A stretch of 64,000 bases of DNA from Candidatus Gastranaerophilales bacterium (GCA_947624325.1 CANQJT010000001.1:1-64000); one strand, 5' to 3'; numbered from the stretch's first letter, positions 42,281 through 52,215 are shown. Made by a program: numbers and translations. The notes: generated by a model from the letters alone, not told the origin.

Positions 42281-44248
42281 ATGGATAATGTGACAGTAAA
42301 AAAATACACCCTTAAGAAGGTTGAAACAACAAATACATATAAAGTTGATTATGAGAAAGAGTTAAATCAAGCGCAATTAGAGGCTGTTATTCAAAAGGAA
42401 GGTTCTATTCTTGTTATTGCAGGGGCAGGGTCAGGTAAAACAAAAACTCTTACATACCGTGTTGCAAGGCTGATAGAAGACGGAGTAAATCCCAAAAATA
42501 TTTTGCTGTTAACTTTTACCAAAAAGGCCGCAAGGGAAATGCTCTCAAGGGCTTCTATGGTGTTGGATTCAAGATGCGATGATGTCGAAGGCGGAACATT
42601 CCATGCATTTGCAAACTTGATACTCAGAAAATATTCGTCTTATCTTGAACTTCAAAATAATTTTACTATAACGGACAGAGCTGACAGCGAGGATATAATT
42701 AATCATATCCGCTCAAATGTTATAGATAAACAGGAAAAAAGATTTCCCAAAAAAGGTACTATTTTAGATATATATTCAAAATCAGTAAATAAAAATATTC
42801 CCTCTGATGAAGTAATAGAAAAAGAATATTCTCAATTTGCTCATTGCACTGAAAAAATCAATGAAATTATAAATCAATATAATATTTATAAAAGAAAAAA
42901 TTCTATTCTTGATTATGACGACTTGCTTTTATACTTAAGAACCTTGTTAGAGTGCAAGCCAGAGGTAAGAAAGAAATTATCTAATCAATATAAATATATT
43001 ATGGTAGATGAATATCAGGATACTAATACAATCCAGGCGCAGATAATAAAACTTTTAGCCTCGGAGCATAATAATGTAATGGCTGTAGGTGATGACTCTC
43101 AGAGTATTTATTCATTTAGAGGCGCTAATTTTAAAAACATTTTGGACTTTCCTTCTTTATTTGAAAACACAAAAATAATTAAACTTGAGCAGAATTACAG
43201 AAGTTCGGGGAATATTTTAGCGCTTGCGAATGAAATTTTATTAAAAGCGAAGGAAAAATATACAAAAACACTTTTTTCAACGATAGAAAGCAGTGTAAAA
43301 CCAGCTTTAATCTGTGCAACGGATATGAAAACCGAGGCTGAATTTATCTCTCAAAGAGTGCTGGAACTTTCAGAGGAAGAAAATATTCCGCTGAATGATA
43401 TATGTGTTCTGGCTCGAAGTGCAAGGATGACATATAATTTAGAAATTGAACTTGCCAAAAAAGGTATTCCCTATAAGAAGTTTGGCGGAATGAAGTTTAT
43501 TGAAACGGCGCACATAAAGGATATAATTGCGCATTTAAGGGTTATATTAAATTCATCGGATATAATAAGCTATAACAGAATATTGCTGTTATTAGACGGG
43601 ATAGGGGCTCAAAGTGCAAATAAATTACTTCCCGTGTTAGTATCGGGTGATGAAATAACAAAAGAAAATCTGCCCGTAAGAAATCCGCAAAGTATAATAA
43701 AATTGACCGAATTAATAAATTCGGCGAGAGGGGATATTTTAAATCCTTCAAAAATTGTAAGACTGGTTTTGGATTATTACATACCGATTTTACAGGACAG
43801 ATATGATGATTATACAAAACGGCAGAAGGATTTGGAGCATTTTTTAAATCTGAGTGAAAAGTATATGAGTCTGGAGGATTTTTTAAGTGACCTTGCTTTA
43901 GAGCCTCCTGATACTTCCGTAACAGATGTTGAAGAAGGTGCAAATAAAGATGAGTATTTAACTCTTTCTACCATTCACAGTGCAAAGGGGCTTGAGTGGA
44001 AAGCCGTATTTATAATCGGAGCAGTAGACGGCAGATTTCCTTCAATGTTTTCATTTAATTCGGATGAAGAACTTGATGAAGAGTTAAGATTAATGTATGT
44101 TGCCGTAACAAGAGCCAAAACTCATCTTGCAATAACATATCCTATTGATATGTTTGATTATTCGACTAATATGGTTTTATCCAAACCTTCAAGATTTTTG
44201 GATGATATCGGGCAGGATATACTTGAACGGTGGGTAATCCAAGAGTAA
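42281..44248 (+). CDS. pcrA: UvrD/PcrA-type superfamily 1 DNA helicase
   Basis: 3'-5' DNA helicase for repair and replication-conflict removal. 655 residues from this start. Motifs: Q motif LNQAQLEAV, Walker A GAGSGKT (48-54), Ia LTFTKKAAREM, II VDEYQDT, III QSIYSFRGA, IV LEQNYRSS, V LSTIHSAKGLEWK, VI LMYVAVTRAK. The start MDNVTVKKYTL is preferred over one 18 codons upstream inside the kinase gene; TATAAT ends six bases before it. Its stop meets the convergent ilvA stop with no gap. Confidence 0.95.
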   Translation: MDNVTVKKYTLKKVETTNTYKVDYEKELNQAQLEAVIQKEGSILVIAGAGSGKTKTLTYRVARLIEDGVNPKNILLLTFTKKAAREMLSRASMVLDSRCDDVEGGTFHAFANLILRKYSSYLELQNNFTITDRADSEDIINHIRSNVIDKQEKRFPKKGTILDIYSKSVNKNIPSDEVIEKEYSQFAHCTEKINEIINQYNIYKRKNSILDYDDLLLYLRTLLECKPEVRKKLSNQYKYIMVDEYQDTNTIQAQIIKLLASEHNNVMAVGDDSQSIYSFRGANFKNILDFPSLFENTKIIKLEQNYRSSGNILALANEILLKAKEKYTKTLFSTIESSVKPALICATDMKTEAEFISQRVLELSEEENIPLNDICVLARSARMTYNLEIELAKKGIPYKKFGGMKFIETAHIKDIIAHLRVILNSSDIISYNRILLLLDGIGAQSANKLLPVLVSGDEITKENLPVRNPQSIIKLTELINSARGDILNPSKIVRLVLDYYIPILQDRYDDYTKRQKDLEHFLNLSEKYMSLEDFLSDLALEPPDTSVTDVEEGANKDEYLTLSTIHSAKGLEWKAVFIIGAVDGRFPSMFSFNSDEELDEELRLMYVAVTRAKTHLAITYPIDMFDYSTNMVLSKPSRFLDDIGQDILERWVIQE

Positions 44249-45454
44249 TTATTGAACGTTGGAGGTTATTTTATAGCCTCGTCTTATTAATTCTTTTTGG
44301 ATTTGTTCAAAGTGCTCAGAGTTTTTGGTTTCCATTGATATTTTAAGGAAACAATCGTTTATATCGGTATTTTCACCGCCCTGATTATGTCTTACTCTTA
44401 TAACGTTGGCGCCTAAGTCTGCAATAATAGCTGAAACTTCCTTTAATTGCCCGGGTTTATCCAAAAGTTCAATAGTAAGGTGAGATAATCTTCCCGATTT
44501 TAAAAGCCCTCTGTTAATAACTCTTGAAAGTATGTTAACGTCGATATTTCCGCCGGATATAAGGCATACGGTCTTTTTATCTTTAATAGGGAGTTTATCA
44601 AACATTGCTGCAGCAACACTCAAAGCGCCTGCACCTTCCGCAACAAGCTTTTGTTTTTCCATAAGTGCAAGAATAGCTGAGGCTATCTCATCATCAGTTA
44701 CAGTTACGATATCGTCAACATATTTAGAGCATAAATCAAAAGTAATTTTCCCCGGCTTCTTAACTGCGGTACCGTCAGCAAAGGTATGTACTACAGGCAA
44801 TTCAAGTATTTTTTTGTTGATATAAGACTGATACATGCTTCCTGCACCCTGCGCCTGAACTCCGTATACTTTGCATTCGGGTTTAACTTGCTTAATAGCG
44901 AAGGCAACACCAGCAATAAGTCCGCCTCCTCCTATCGGGACGATAACGGCATCAACATCGGGCAGTTGTTCAAGAATTTCAAGCCCTATTGTGCCTTGTC
45001 CCGCAATTACATCTTCATCGTCAAACGGATGAACAAAAGTGGAGCCTGTTTGTTTTTGGTATTCCACGCAGGCATTATATGCATCATCATAGACACCGTC
45101 AATAAGTTTTATTTCCGCACCTAGTTTTCTTGTCGCTTCAACTTTAGATATAGGGGCGGTAGCAGGGATAAAGATTGTTGCTTTAATGTTATTTTTCTTT
45201 GATGCAAGTGCTACACCCTGTGCATGGTTTCCTGCCGAGCATGCAATTACACCTTTTTCTTTTTCCGCTTCCGATAGATTTGCTATTTTATATGCAGCTC
45301 CTCTAACCTTAAAAGAACCTGTTTTTTGAAGGTTTTCTACTTTTAAATATATATCGGTATTTTCCGTTAAATTTTGTGTATGAATTAAATCTGTTTTTCT
45401 TATTGTATCTTTCAGCACTTCTGCTGCATCTTTAACTTTGCCTAATGTAATCAT
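44249..45454 (-). CDS. ilvA: threonine dehydratase with C-terminal ACT domain
   Basis: PLP enzyme turning threonine to 2-oxobutyrate and ammonia. 401 residues from MITLGKVKDAAE, the start supported by AAAGGAAAA; an upstream in-frame ATG at 45514 lacks family likeness. PLP lysine in KTGSFKVRGA, SAGNHAQGVA, PIGGGGLIAG, and CLISGGNID. The C-terminal ACT-like domain (about 325-401, LTIELLDKPGQLKEVSA) suggests allosteric control by an amino acid. The layout is that of the ~400-residue TdcB/IlvA form with one ACT. tRNA-Arg(CCT) lies 88 bases upstream on the same strand. Confidence 0.93.
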   Translation of the reverse strand: MITLGKVKDAAEVLKDTIRKTDLIHTQNLTENTDIYLKVENLQKTGSFKVRGAAYKIANLSEAEKEKGVIACSAGNHAQGVALASKKNNIKATIFIPATAPISKVEATRKLGAEIKLIDGVYDDAYNACVEYQKQTGSTFVHPFDDEDVIAGQGTIGLEILEQLPDVDAVIVPIGGGGLIAGVAFAIKQVKPECKVYGVQAQGAGSMYQSYINKKILELPVVHTFADGTAVKKPGKITFDLCSKYVDDIVTVTDDEIASAILALMEKQKLVAEGAGALSVAAAMFDKLPIKDKKTVCLISGGNIDVNILSRVINRGLLKSGRLSHLTIELLDKPGQLKEVSAIIADLGANVIRVRHNQGGENTDINDCFLKISMETKNSEHFEQIQKELIRRGYKITSNVQ

Positions 45455-45541
45455 GGGTTTTCCTTTATACAATTGTTTAAAAAAGGTGAGCAACTTTACG
45501 TTTGCAAGGAGCAAGTGTAATGTTGCGATACTAGATTAAAA

Positions 45542-45615
45542 TACCCCTGACACGACTCGAACGTGCGACGCCCTCCTTAGGACGGAGGCGCTCTATCCAG
45601 CTGAGCTACAGAGGC
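45542..45615 (-). tRNA. tRNA-Arg (anticodon CCT)
   Basis: On the minus strand acceptor GCCTCTG pairs with CAGGGGT (two G-U pairs), discriminator A at 45542. D arm AGCTCAGCTGGATAGAGC; anticodon stem CCTCC/GGAGG around GTCCTAA (anticodon CCT, reads AGG); T arm CACGTTCGAGTCGTG. CCA not encoded. It precedes ilvA on the same strand with no terminator seen between. Confidence 0.95.
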
Positions 45616-45674
45616 ATTTATCCTTTTTATTATTTTTTACTGTATAATTATATCATAATTACACGGGAAATATT

Positions 45675-47033
45675 ATGACTTCGCAAAAAGACTTAACAAA
45701 GGGAAATCTTGTTTCTACTCTATTAATGTTTGCACTCCCTTATATAGGAGCAAACTTTTTGCAAGCGCTCTATGGTGCTGCGGATTTAATTATTGTGGGT
45801 AAATTTTGCTCAAGCTCCGTTGTCTCTGCGGTAGCTACGGGTTCACAATTATTGCAGACCCTTATTTTCTTTATTACGGGGCTTACCGTAAGTGCTACCG
45901 TTCTAATTGGTAAAGCTTTCGGTGCTAAAGAGTATGCAAATATAATTAAAATAATTAATACAATGACAGTTTGTTTTATTGCTGCCGCAATATTTCTCAG
46001 TTCGGTAATTATAATTTTCGATAATCAGCTTTTAAACATCCTTCACACTCCGCCTGAAGCCTTTGCCTCAGCTAAAGATTACATTTTTGTCTGCGCTTTG
46101 GGTCTTGTATTTATATTCGCATATAATGCCATAAGCGCAGTTCTTAGAGGGCTTGGCAATTCCGTTATGCCTATGTACTTTGTTGCTGTTTCCTGCTTTA
46201 TGAATATAATTCTTGATATTTATTTAGTTGGTAAACTTCATATGGGAGCAGAAGGCGCCGCAATCGCAACCGTTATTTCTCAGGCTTCAAGTGTTGCTGC
46301 AGGACTCATTTATTTAAGAAAAGGCGATTTTGTCTTTAAATTCAAATTTACGGGAATTAAATTCGATTTACAAACGGCTAAAGATTTATTTAAAATCGGT
46401 CTGCCCCTATCTTTGCAGGATACTTTAATACCGCTATCCTTTTTATTCCTTTTCTCATTGGCAAATGCTATGGGAGTTGCAGCCTCTGCCGCATACGGTT
46501 CCGTTATTAGACTAAATGCTTTTATGATGCTCCCTGCAGGTTCATTCTCTATGGCACTAACTGCCTTGACTGCCCAAAACCTCGGGGCAGGTAATATGCA
46601 AAGAGCCGTAAATGCTCTTAAACTTTCAATCCTGTTTGCATTTATTTTTGGTGCAGTATTCTTTATCTGGCAGCAATTGGCACCATATAGCGCTATAGCT
46701 ATTTTCTCAACCGAAGATGCAGTACTCCACGAAGGCGCAAGATATCTTCGCTCATTTAGTTTTGATTATTTGATTGTTCCTTTTGTATTCTGTCTTAACG
46801 GATTTTTCTTCGGGTGCGGAAGAACCGCTTTCGCTGCGGCTAATTCAATTTTCTCTGCTTTCGCAGTCAGAATACCGCTCGCCTTCATTTTATGTACTTT
46901 TATTCCATCGGCTACATTATTTCATCTGGGGATTGCTCCGCCTTGCGCCTCTATAGTTACAAGTTTTTGTGCTTTGAGCTATCTCATATATTTATCTAAA
47001 AAAAATATTCTTGTAAGCCAATCTAATTCATAA
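45675..47033 (+). CDS. MATE-family multidrug/drug-cation antiporter
   Basis: Inner-membrane exporter of 452 residues with about twelve membrane segments in two homologous halves. Typical start LTKGNLVSTLLMFALPYIGA, then LYGAADLIIVGKF, and GLGNSVMPMYFVAVSCFMNI; the second half has GLPLSLQDTL and AQNLGAG. It resembles the DinF/NorM-like group of Firmicutes. Base composition looks less A+T-rich than neighbouring genes by eye, with more C-ending codons, which may mean recent transfer. Substrate unknown. TATAAT at 45643-45648 gives an ordinary leader. Confidence 0.92.
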   Translation: MTSQKDLTKGNLVSTLLMFALPYIGANFLQALYGAADLIIVGKFCSSSVVSAVATGSQLLQTLIFFITGLTVSATVLIGKAFGAKEYANIIKIINTMTVCFIAAAIFLSSVIIIFDNQLLNILHTPPEAFASAKDYIFVCALGLVFIFAYNAISAVLRGLGNSVMPMYFVAVSCFMNIILDIYLVGKLHMGAEGAAIATVISQASSVAAGLIYLRKGDFVFKFKFTGIKFDLQTAKDLFKIGLPLSLQDTLIPLSFLFLFSLANAMGVAASAAYGSVIRLNAFMMLPAGSFSMALTALTAQNLGAGNMQRAVNALKLSILFAFIFGAVFFIWQQLAPYSAIAIFSTEDAVLHEGARYLRSFSFDYLIVPFVFCLNGFFFGCGRTAFAAANSIFSAFAVRIPLAFILCTFIPSATLFHLGIAPPCASIVTSFCALSYLIYLSKKNILVSQSNS

Positions 47034-47123
47034 CTCAAAAATTTTAATAATAATTTAATATCTTTTTCAATTTGTGTAATGTATGATATAAAAAGATAAA
47101 AGATATTTAAGGGTAATTTATAT

Positions 47124-48971
47124 ATGTGCGGAATTGTAGGTTATGTAGGGAATAGAGATGTCGTTGAAGTTCTTTTTAAAGGTTTAACTAATCTTGAATA
47201 CAGAGGTTATGACTCTGCAGGCATGGCATTAAGAGATGAGGATGAAATTAAAATATTTAAAACCCTCGGAAAATTAATTAATCTTAAAAACGAACTTGAA
47301 AAAAGAAAAACAGAACTTAAGCACCCTGTCTGCGGTATCGGTCACATAAGATGGGCAACACACGGCTCACCGTCGCTGGTTAATGCTCATCCTCACACCT
47401 GCAATTGCGGAAGGCTTGTTGTTGTCCATAACGGAATTATTGAAAATTATAAAGAATTAAGAGAAGAATTAATTAAAAAAGGATGTAATTTTAAATCTCA
47501 AACAGATACAGAAACTATTGCCCATCTTGTAGCGGATGAATATGCAAAGGCTAAAAATCTCGAAATTGCAGTAAGAAACTCTGTTAAAAAATTGCAGGGC
47601 GCTTATGCTATTTGTGTTATGCATAAGGATGTTCCTGATGTTATCGTAGGCGCAAGAAAACATGCCCCTATGCTTGTTGGTGTCGGTGAAAATGAAAACT
47701 TTATAGCAAGTGATACACCTGCTATTATCGAATATACAAAGAAAACAATTTATCTTGATGATAATGAAATTGCGGTTGTTACAAAAGACAATGTTAAAAT
47801 AACTGATATTGAAGGTAATGTTGTTAATAAAAAAGTTGAATTATTGCCTTGGGAACCCGTTGCTCTAAGTAAACTCGGATATAAACACTTTATGCTTAAA
47901 GAAATCCATGAACAGCCCGATGTTATAAGAAATGTTTTAAACGGAAAGTTATTTGATATTGATTCCCCTATTATTTTAAATGAAGTAAAAATTGATAAAG
48001 ATATTTTGAAAAAGTTAAATAAAATAGAAATTATTGCCTGCGGAACTTCACTCCATGCTGCACTTGTCGGTAAATATTTAATTGAAGATTTTGCGGGAAT
48101 ATCTGTGGAGGTTGAAGCTTCCAGTGAATATATCTACAGAAAAACCACAACAGATGCCTCGACTCTTGTAATCGGAGTTTCTCAATCAGGTGAAACTGCT
48201 GATACAATTACGGCTATTAAACAGGCAAAAGAGAAAAAATCACATGTATTAATTATTACCAATAGACCCGACTCTAATATGGCAAGATTAGCGGACAGCC
48301 TAATCCCCGTTAATGCAGGTATTGAAGTCAGTGTTGCCGCAACAAAATCATATACAGCTCAATTAATGTCATTCTACCTTTTAGCGCTTCATCTCGCTGA
48401 AATAAAAGGCTCGCTTGATAAAGACTATATTAAAAATCTTAAACATGAGTTAATTCAACTCCCGACTAAAATAGAAGAAATTCTTTCAAATACCTCCGTT
48501 ATTCAGGAATGTGCAAGAAAATTTTCTTCATATAAAAATTTTATATATATTTCAAGAGGTGTAAATCTCGCTTCTGCCTATGAAGGCGCTTTAAAACTTA
48601 AAGAAATCAGTTATATTAATGCAACAGGATATGCTGCAGGCGAATTAAAACATGGCCCTATCGCAATGCTGGATGAAACCATGCCTGTTCTGTCTATTCT
48701 TATCCCCGGCGGAATAACTTATGAAAAAGTTTTATCAAACAGTGAAGAAGCAAAAGCAAGAAACGCAAAACTTATTGCGCTGACTTCGTCTACTGATAAA
48801 TCATTGGATAATTTGTTTGATGTTGTTATAAGAATACCTGCCGTAAGCGAAATACTTTCACCGGTATTAACTTGTATTCCCCTGCAATTATTGGCTTATT
48901 ATATAGCTGAATTTTTAGGTAAAGATGTAGATCAGCCAAGAAATTTGGCTAAATCTGTTACGGTAGAATAA
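47124..48971 (+). CDS. glmS: glutamine-fructose-6-phosphate aminotransferase
   Basis: First step of UDP-GlcNAc synthesis for peptidoglycan and LPS. 615 residues. C2 is the glutaminase nucleophile (MCGIVGYVG). The glutaminase domain (1-240) has EYRGYDSAGMA, RWATHGSP and HNGIIENY. Two SIS domains (280-600) follow with GTSLHAALVGKYLIE, SQSGETADT and the C-terminal LAKSVTVE. The AAGGG ribosome site is about 10 bases before the ATG. No glmS ribozyme is visible in the short upstream gap. A 53-codon ORF overlaps its stop. Confidence 0.96.
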   Translation: MCGIVGYVGNRDVVEVLFKGLTNLEYRGYDSAGMALRDEDEIKIFKTLGKLINLKNELEKRKTELKHPVCGIGHIRWATHGSPSLVNAHPHTCNCGRLVVVHNGIIENYKELREELIKKGCNFKSQTDTETIAHLVADEYAKAKNLEIAVRNSVKKLQGAYAICVMHKDVPDVIVGARKHAPMLVGVGENENFIASDTPAIIEYTKKTIYLDDNEIAVVTKDNVKITDIEGNVVNKKVELLPWEPVALSKLGYKHFMLKEIHEQPDVIRNVLNGKLFDIDSPIILNEVKIDKDILKKLNKIEIIACGTSLHAALVGKYLIEDFAGISVEVEASSEYIYRKTTTDASTLVIGVSQSGETADTITAIKQAKEKKSHVLIITNRPDSNMARLADSLIPVNAGIEVSVAATKSYTAQLMSFYLLALHLAEIKGSLDKDYIKNLKHELIQLPTKIEEILSNTSVIQECARKFSSYKNFIYISRGVNLASAYEGALKLKEISYINATGYAAGELKHGPIAMLDETMPVLSILIPGGITYEKVLSNSEEAKARNAKLIALTSSTDKSLDNLFDVVIRIPAVSEILSPVLTCIPLQLLAYYIAEFLGKDVDQPRNLAKSVTVE

Positions 48972-49132
48972 TGATTACGACTAAAGAAGTAAAAATTAAA
49001 ATATCAGGCGATTTTAACAGCGAATATATTGAAAACGAATTGAAAAATATGGGATTTGATGTATTAAGATGGGCTGTTACTAAAATAGATGATGATTTCT
49101 ATACTTTAAATATTGCAATTGTTCAAGACTAG
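48971..49132 (+). CDS. small conserved-looking protein (53 aa) coupled to glmS
   Basis: ATG shares one base with the glmS stop (TAATG), a classic coupled start. The product begins [19 protein letters not shown] and ends TLNIAIVQD: two strands, a helix and two strands ([38 protein letters not shown]), which would fit a small ferredoxin-like or ACT-like fold. It ends 13 bases before the rubrerythrin ATG. Function unknown; ORF choice is supported by coupling and clean length. Confidence 0.6.
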   Translation: MITTKEVKIKISGDFNSEYIENELKNMGFDVLRWAVTKIDDDFYTLNIAIVQD

Positions 49133-49145
49133 AAAAGGAGTAAAT

Positions 49146-49685
49146 ATGGATTTAAAAGGGTCTAAAACGGAAAAAAACTTAATGGAAGCATTTTCAGGTG
49201 AATCACAAGCTAGAAATAAATACACTTATTATGCTTCTCAGGCAAAAAAAGACGGGTATGTTCAAATAAGTAAAATTTTTGAAGAAACTGCAAATAATGA
49301 AAAAGAACACGCAAAATTATGGTTTAAACTCCTTCACGGAGGAAAAATCGGCTCAACCACAGATAACTTGGAAGATGCCGCAAACGGCGAAAACTACGAA
49401 TGGACAAAAATGTATGCTGATTTTGCAAAAGAAGCTAGAGAAGAAGGCTTTAACGAAATTGCATTTCTTTTTGAAAAAGTCGCTCAAATTGAAAAAGACC
49501 ACGAAGACAGATACAGAAAATTATTACAAAATATAAAAGATGAAACTGTGTTCCAAAAAGAAGAAGAAATTGTTTGGGAATGTGCTAACTGCGGTTATTC
49601 ATATAAAGGTAATGCAGCTGTTGAGACATGCCCTGTATGCGCACATCCGAAAAGCTTCTTCTTTGAAAAAGCTAAGAATTATTAA
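49146..49685 (+). CDS. rbr: rubrerythrin
   Basis: Peroxide-reducing non-haem iron protein that protects anaerobes. 179 residues. Diiron ferritin-like domain (1-135) with E19, E52/H55 (EKEH) and later EKDHE; C-terminal rubredoxin-like domain with C146, C149, C162 and C165 (CANCGY...CPVCAHP). The start [12 protein letters not shown] is set by AAAAGGAG just upstream; a longer in-frame start at 49113 overlaps the small ORF and adds non-family residues. A strong terminator follows. Confidence 0.96.
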   Translation: MDLKGSKTEKNLMEAFSGESQARNKYTYYASQAKKDGYVQISKIFEETANNEKEHAKLWFKLLHGGKIGSTTDNLEDAANGENYEWTKMYADFAKEAREEGFNEIAFLFEKVAQIEKDHEDRYRKLLQNIKDETVFQKEEEIVWECANCGYSYKGNAAVETCPVCAHPKSFFFEKAKNY

Positions 49686-49702
49686 TAATCATTTTATAAT
49701 TT

Positions 49703-49733
49703 AAAAGAGGAATGTTTATTCATTCCTCTTTTT
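49703..49733 (+). terminator. intrinsic terminator after rubrerythrin
   Basis: AAAAGAGGAATG (49703-49714) pairs with CATTCCTCTTTT (49721-49732) over 12 bases, loop TTTATT, then T run. Confidence 0.9.
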
Positions 49734-49847
49734 ATTGCTTAATTTTAAATTAAACATATATTTTTGTTACAAAAAATTAAAAATTAACACTAAAAACTAA
49801 AGTTAATATTTTTCATACCGATAAATATTATAAAGGAGTAATGAGTT

Positions 49848-51374
49848 ATGTCTTGGATTTCTAATATACTTGGAATTTTTAATGTTAATGGTAATAACGG
49901 TGCAAATGAAAAAACCGTCACTGAGAAAACAGAACAAGAAAATGGCATTTTTGTCCAAACTATTGATTCCGAAACTAACTATGGGGATAAATTTGAAATC
50001 CAAAATACTGTTCAAACAAATACAAATGTTAATTCTGATAATATAAGTTCTTTTATTAAAGAAGCGGTTAATAAATCAGGGCCTGCCCTAAAAGAACTTG
50101 AAAGCTTTATTTCCAAAACAGGAAAAATTGCCGGTGAAAAAATATCAGATATTTCAAGTAAAGCATTTAACTTTATTGGTGATACTGTTTCTGAAATTCC
50201 GTTTATTGTTATGAACAAGGAATTACAAGCTAAGAATAAAGAAACGGTTAGTGATTCTAAACTTTCAAATACATATGAGTATAACGGTTTAACAAATCAA
50301 GATATGCTTTTGCTTTCAAGTATAGCATATACTGATATTGCAAGTGTATCAAATAAAGGTAAAACACTTGGTGAGGTTGTTGAAGAATTAAAAAATTCGC
50401 TCGCACACAGCGGAAACAGTAAAGTTTTTGATGAGGACGGAAATATTACCGCAGATGGTATAAAAGAATTGCGCAGAAACGGATTTAATTTCAGAACGGT
50501 TGATGATGATGCATTTAGCAAGATGTTTAATGAAATCCTTAATGATGAAAATTTGTATACCTTAACTATTTTAGATAGTGCTAATCAAAATGACGGTTAT
50601 GTTAGTGCTTCAACATACGGTCATCTTGATGAAAACGGAATGCTAAAAGAAAATGCAACTGTTGTATACATGGGGACCGGAAGTGCAACAGGCTGGGAAG
50701 ATAATGCTTATTCTTTGTATCAGCCGGATACAAAAATGCAAAAAGCCGCTTATGATTACCTGCTCAGACAACAGGATGTACTTAGTGAATATTCTTCTAA
50801 TCCTGATGAAGTTCATGTTTCTGTTACGGGACACTCTAAAGGCGGAAATTTGGCAATGTATTCCACAATAAAAAGTTCGCAGGATGAAAATCTTGAGGAT
50901 GGCACAATTATTGTTGATAATTGCGTATCTTTTAACGGACAAGGTTTTAATGATGAATTTATTGAAGAAAATCAGGAATTAATTGATAACAGTAAAGCAA
51001 AAATTACCGCAATAAATACATATTTTGATTCGGTAAGTGCATTATTAAATCCTGTCGCAGGAACAACGTGGAATGTTGCGGCTGAAATAACTAAATCACC
51101 AATGGATGAAAACGGTAATATTCATATCAACAATAAAGACCAACTTGGTGGTATGTTCTGGGATGGTCATTGTCATACTGCAATGTATAAAGCTGTTTCG
51201 GGTAATAACGGTGAAGATACCTGGACTGTATGTAATAAATCAGCCATGGCAGATGCAATTGCCTCCGTTTGTGATGCAGTAGAAAATATATCTGATATAG
51301 AAAATAAAAAATTTCTCGCTAATGTTTTAGCAGGTGTTTTTATTGATATTTTCTGCGGTGGAAATAAAGTTTAA
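49848..51374 (+). CDS. DUF2974 (Mbeg1-like) lipase-fold protein
   Basis: 508 residues with no signal peptide. The N-terminal 140 residues are Asn/Thr/Glu-rich and helical. The lipase-like domain (about 145-480) has the family motif VTGHSKGGNLAMY with serine S330 as nucleophile; VVYMGTGS before it resembles the oxyanion strand, and HCHTAMY near residue 447 could hold the histidine. DUF2974 proteins are putative lipases of unknown substrate. It could be a cytoplasmic enzyme or an effector exported by another route. RBS AAAGGAG; own transcript after the rubrerythrin terminator. Confidence 0.78.
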   Translation: MSWISNILGIFNVNGNNGANEKTVTEKTEQENGIFVQTIDSETNYGDKFEIQNTVQTNTNVNSDNISSFIKEAVNKSGPALKELESFISKTGKIAGEKISDISSKAFNFIGDTVSEIPFIVMNKELQAKNKETVSDSKLSNTYEYNGLTNQDMLLLSSIAYTDIASVSNKGKTLGEVVEELKNSLAHSGNSKVFDEDGNITADGIKELRRNGFNFRTVDDDAFSKMFNEILNDENLYTLTILDSANQNDGYVSASTYGHLDENGMLKENATVVYMGTGSATGWEDNAYSLYQPDTKMQKAAYDYLLRQQDVLSEYSSNPDEVHVSVTGHSKGGNLAMYSTIKSSQDENLEDGTIIVDNCVSFNGQGFNDEFIEENQELIDNSKAKITAINTYFDSVSALLNPVAGTTWNVAAEITKSPMDENGNIHINNKDQLGGMFWDGHCHTAMYKAVSGNNGEDTWTVCNKSAMADAIASVCDAVENISDIENKKFLANVLAGVFIDIFCGGNKV

Positions 51375-51387
51375 AATTTGATACGGT

Positions 51388-52008
51388 TTAAATATATTTA
51401 AGAATTTCCGTTAAATCCTTATTTTCAATAATAATATTTGCATGTTGTTTTAAAATGGGTTTTGCACAAAAGGCTGCTCTTTTATCTGCAAATTTAAACA
51501 TGCTTAAATCATTTGCACCGTCACCGACTGTTAATGTGTCTTTTTCATCTATATTCATTAAAGTTTGTATTCGTTTCAGCATTTTGCCTTTACTGTCGGA
51601 AAACATCATCTCACCGCCTAAAGCGCCCGTTAAGTATCCGTCTTTAAAATGAAATATGTTAGAAAATTGTGCATCAAAGCCTAATATTTTTTGTGCCGGA
51701 ATTGTTGCCGTTTCATAACCGCCTGAAAAACATACAACCTTATATCCCATTTTTTTTAATTCTGATATAGTTTCTTTTGCACCTTTTGTGTATGGAAGGT
51801 TTTCGCAAATTTGTTTTATCTTTTCTTCTTTTGTGCCTTTTAAAAGGGCAACCCTTTTTATAAGACTTTCAAAAAAGTCAATTTTACCTTCCATTGCATC
51901 AGTTGTGATTTGTTTCATTAATGGTTCGAGATTATACTCTCTTGCAATAAATTCTAAAGTTTCACCTTCCATTAGTGTAGAATCAAAATCAAAAACAGCT
52001 AATTTCAT
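51388..52008 (-). CDS. serB: HAD phosphatase, SerB-like (phosphoserine phosphatase)
   Basis: 206 residues. Motif I DFDSTL (D7 nucleophile, D9), motif II FSGGYE, motif III lysine in SKGKMLK, motif IV GDGANDLSM. Lid segment LMEGETLEFIA matches SerB, where a glutamate helps bind serine. Dephosphorylates phosphoserine in serine synthesis if the assignment holds; relatives act on other phosphates. Convergent with the lipase-like gene (13-base gap). Confidence 0.85.
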   Translation of the reverse strand: MKLAVFDFDSTLMEGETLEFIAREYNLEPLMKQITTDAMEGKIDFFESLIKRVALLKGTKEEKIKQICENLPYTKGAKETISELKKMGYKVVCFSGGYETATIPAQKILGFDAQFSNIFHFKDGYLTGALGGEMMFSDSKGKMLKRIQTLMNIDEKDTLTVGDGANDLSMFKFADKRAAFCAKPILKQHANIIIENKDLTEILKYI

Positions 52009-52142
52009 TTTTTACCTTTCCGAATTGTAAATTTTTTTTTAAGAATAAATTAATTATATAAAAAAATGCACTTATAACAATACTTTTAATACATTGTAAA
52101 ATTTTAATGTAAATATAATTTTGAAAAAGACTGGCGAAATAC

Positions 52143-52171
52143 TTGCTTTTTTGTTATCTTGTTGTTATAAG
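52143..52171 (+). promoter_or_regulatory. promoter candidate for the GT35 gene
   Basis: TTGCTT (52143-52148) and TATAAG (52166-52171) with a 17-base spacer, inside a 207-base gap. TATCTT/AAGATA repeats overlap the -10 box and could bind a regulator. An AAAAGGAG ribosome site follows before the ATG at 52216. Confidence 0.5.
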
Positions 52172-52215
52172 ATACTAGACGGTAAATAATGTTCAGATTA
52201 TAAAAGGAGTACCCA

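Noticed and set aside
47034-47123. glmS ribozyme upstream of glmS
   Set aside because: The 90-base gap lacks the conserved ribozyme core and is too short for the ~150-base element.
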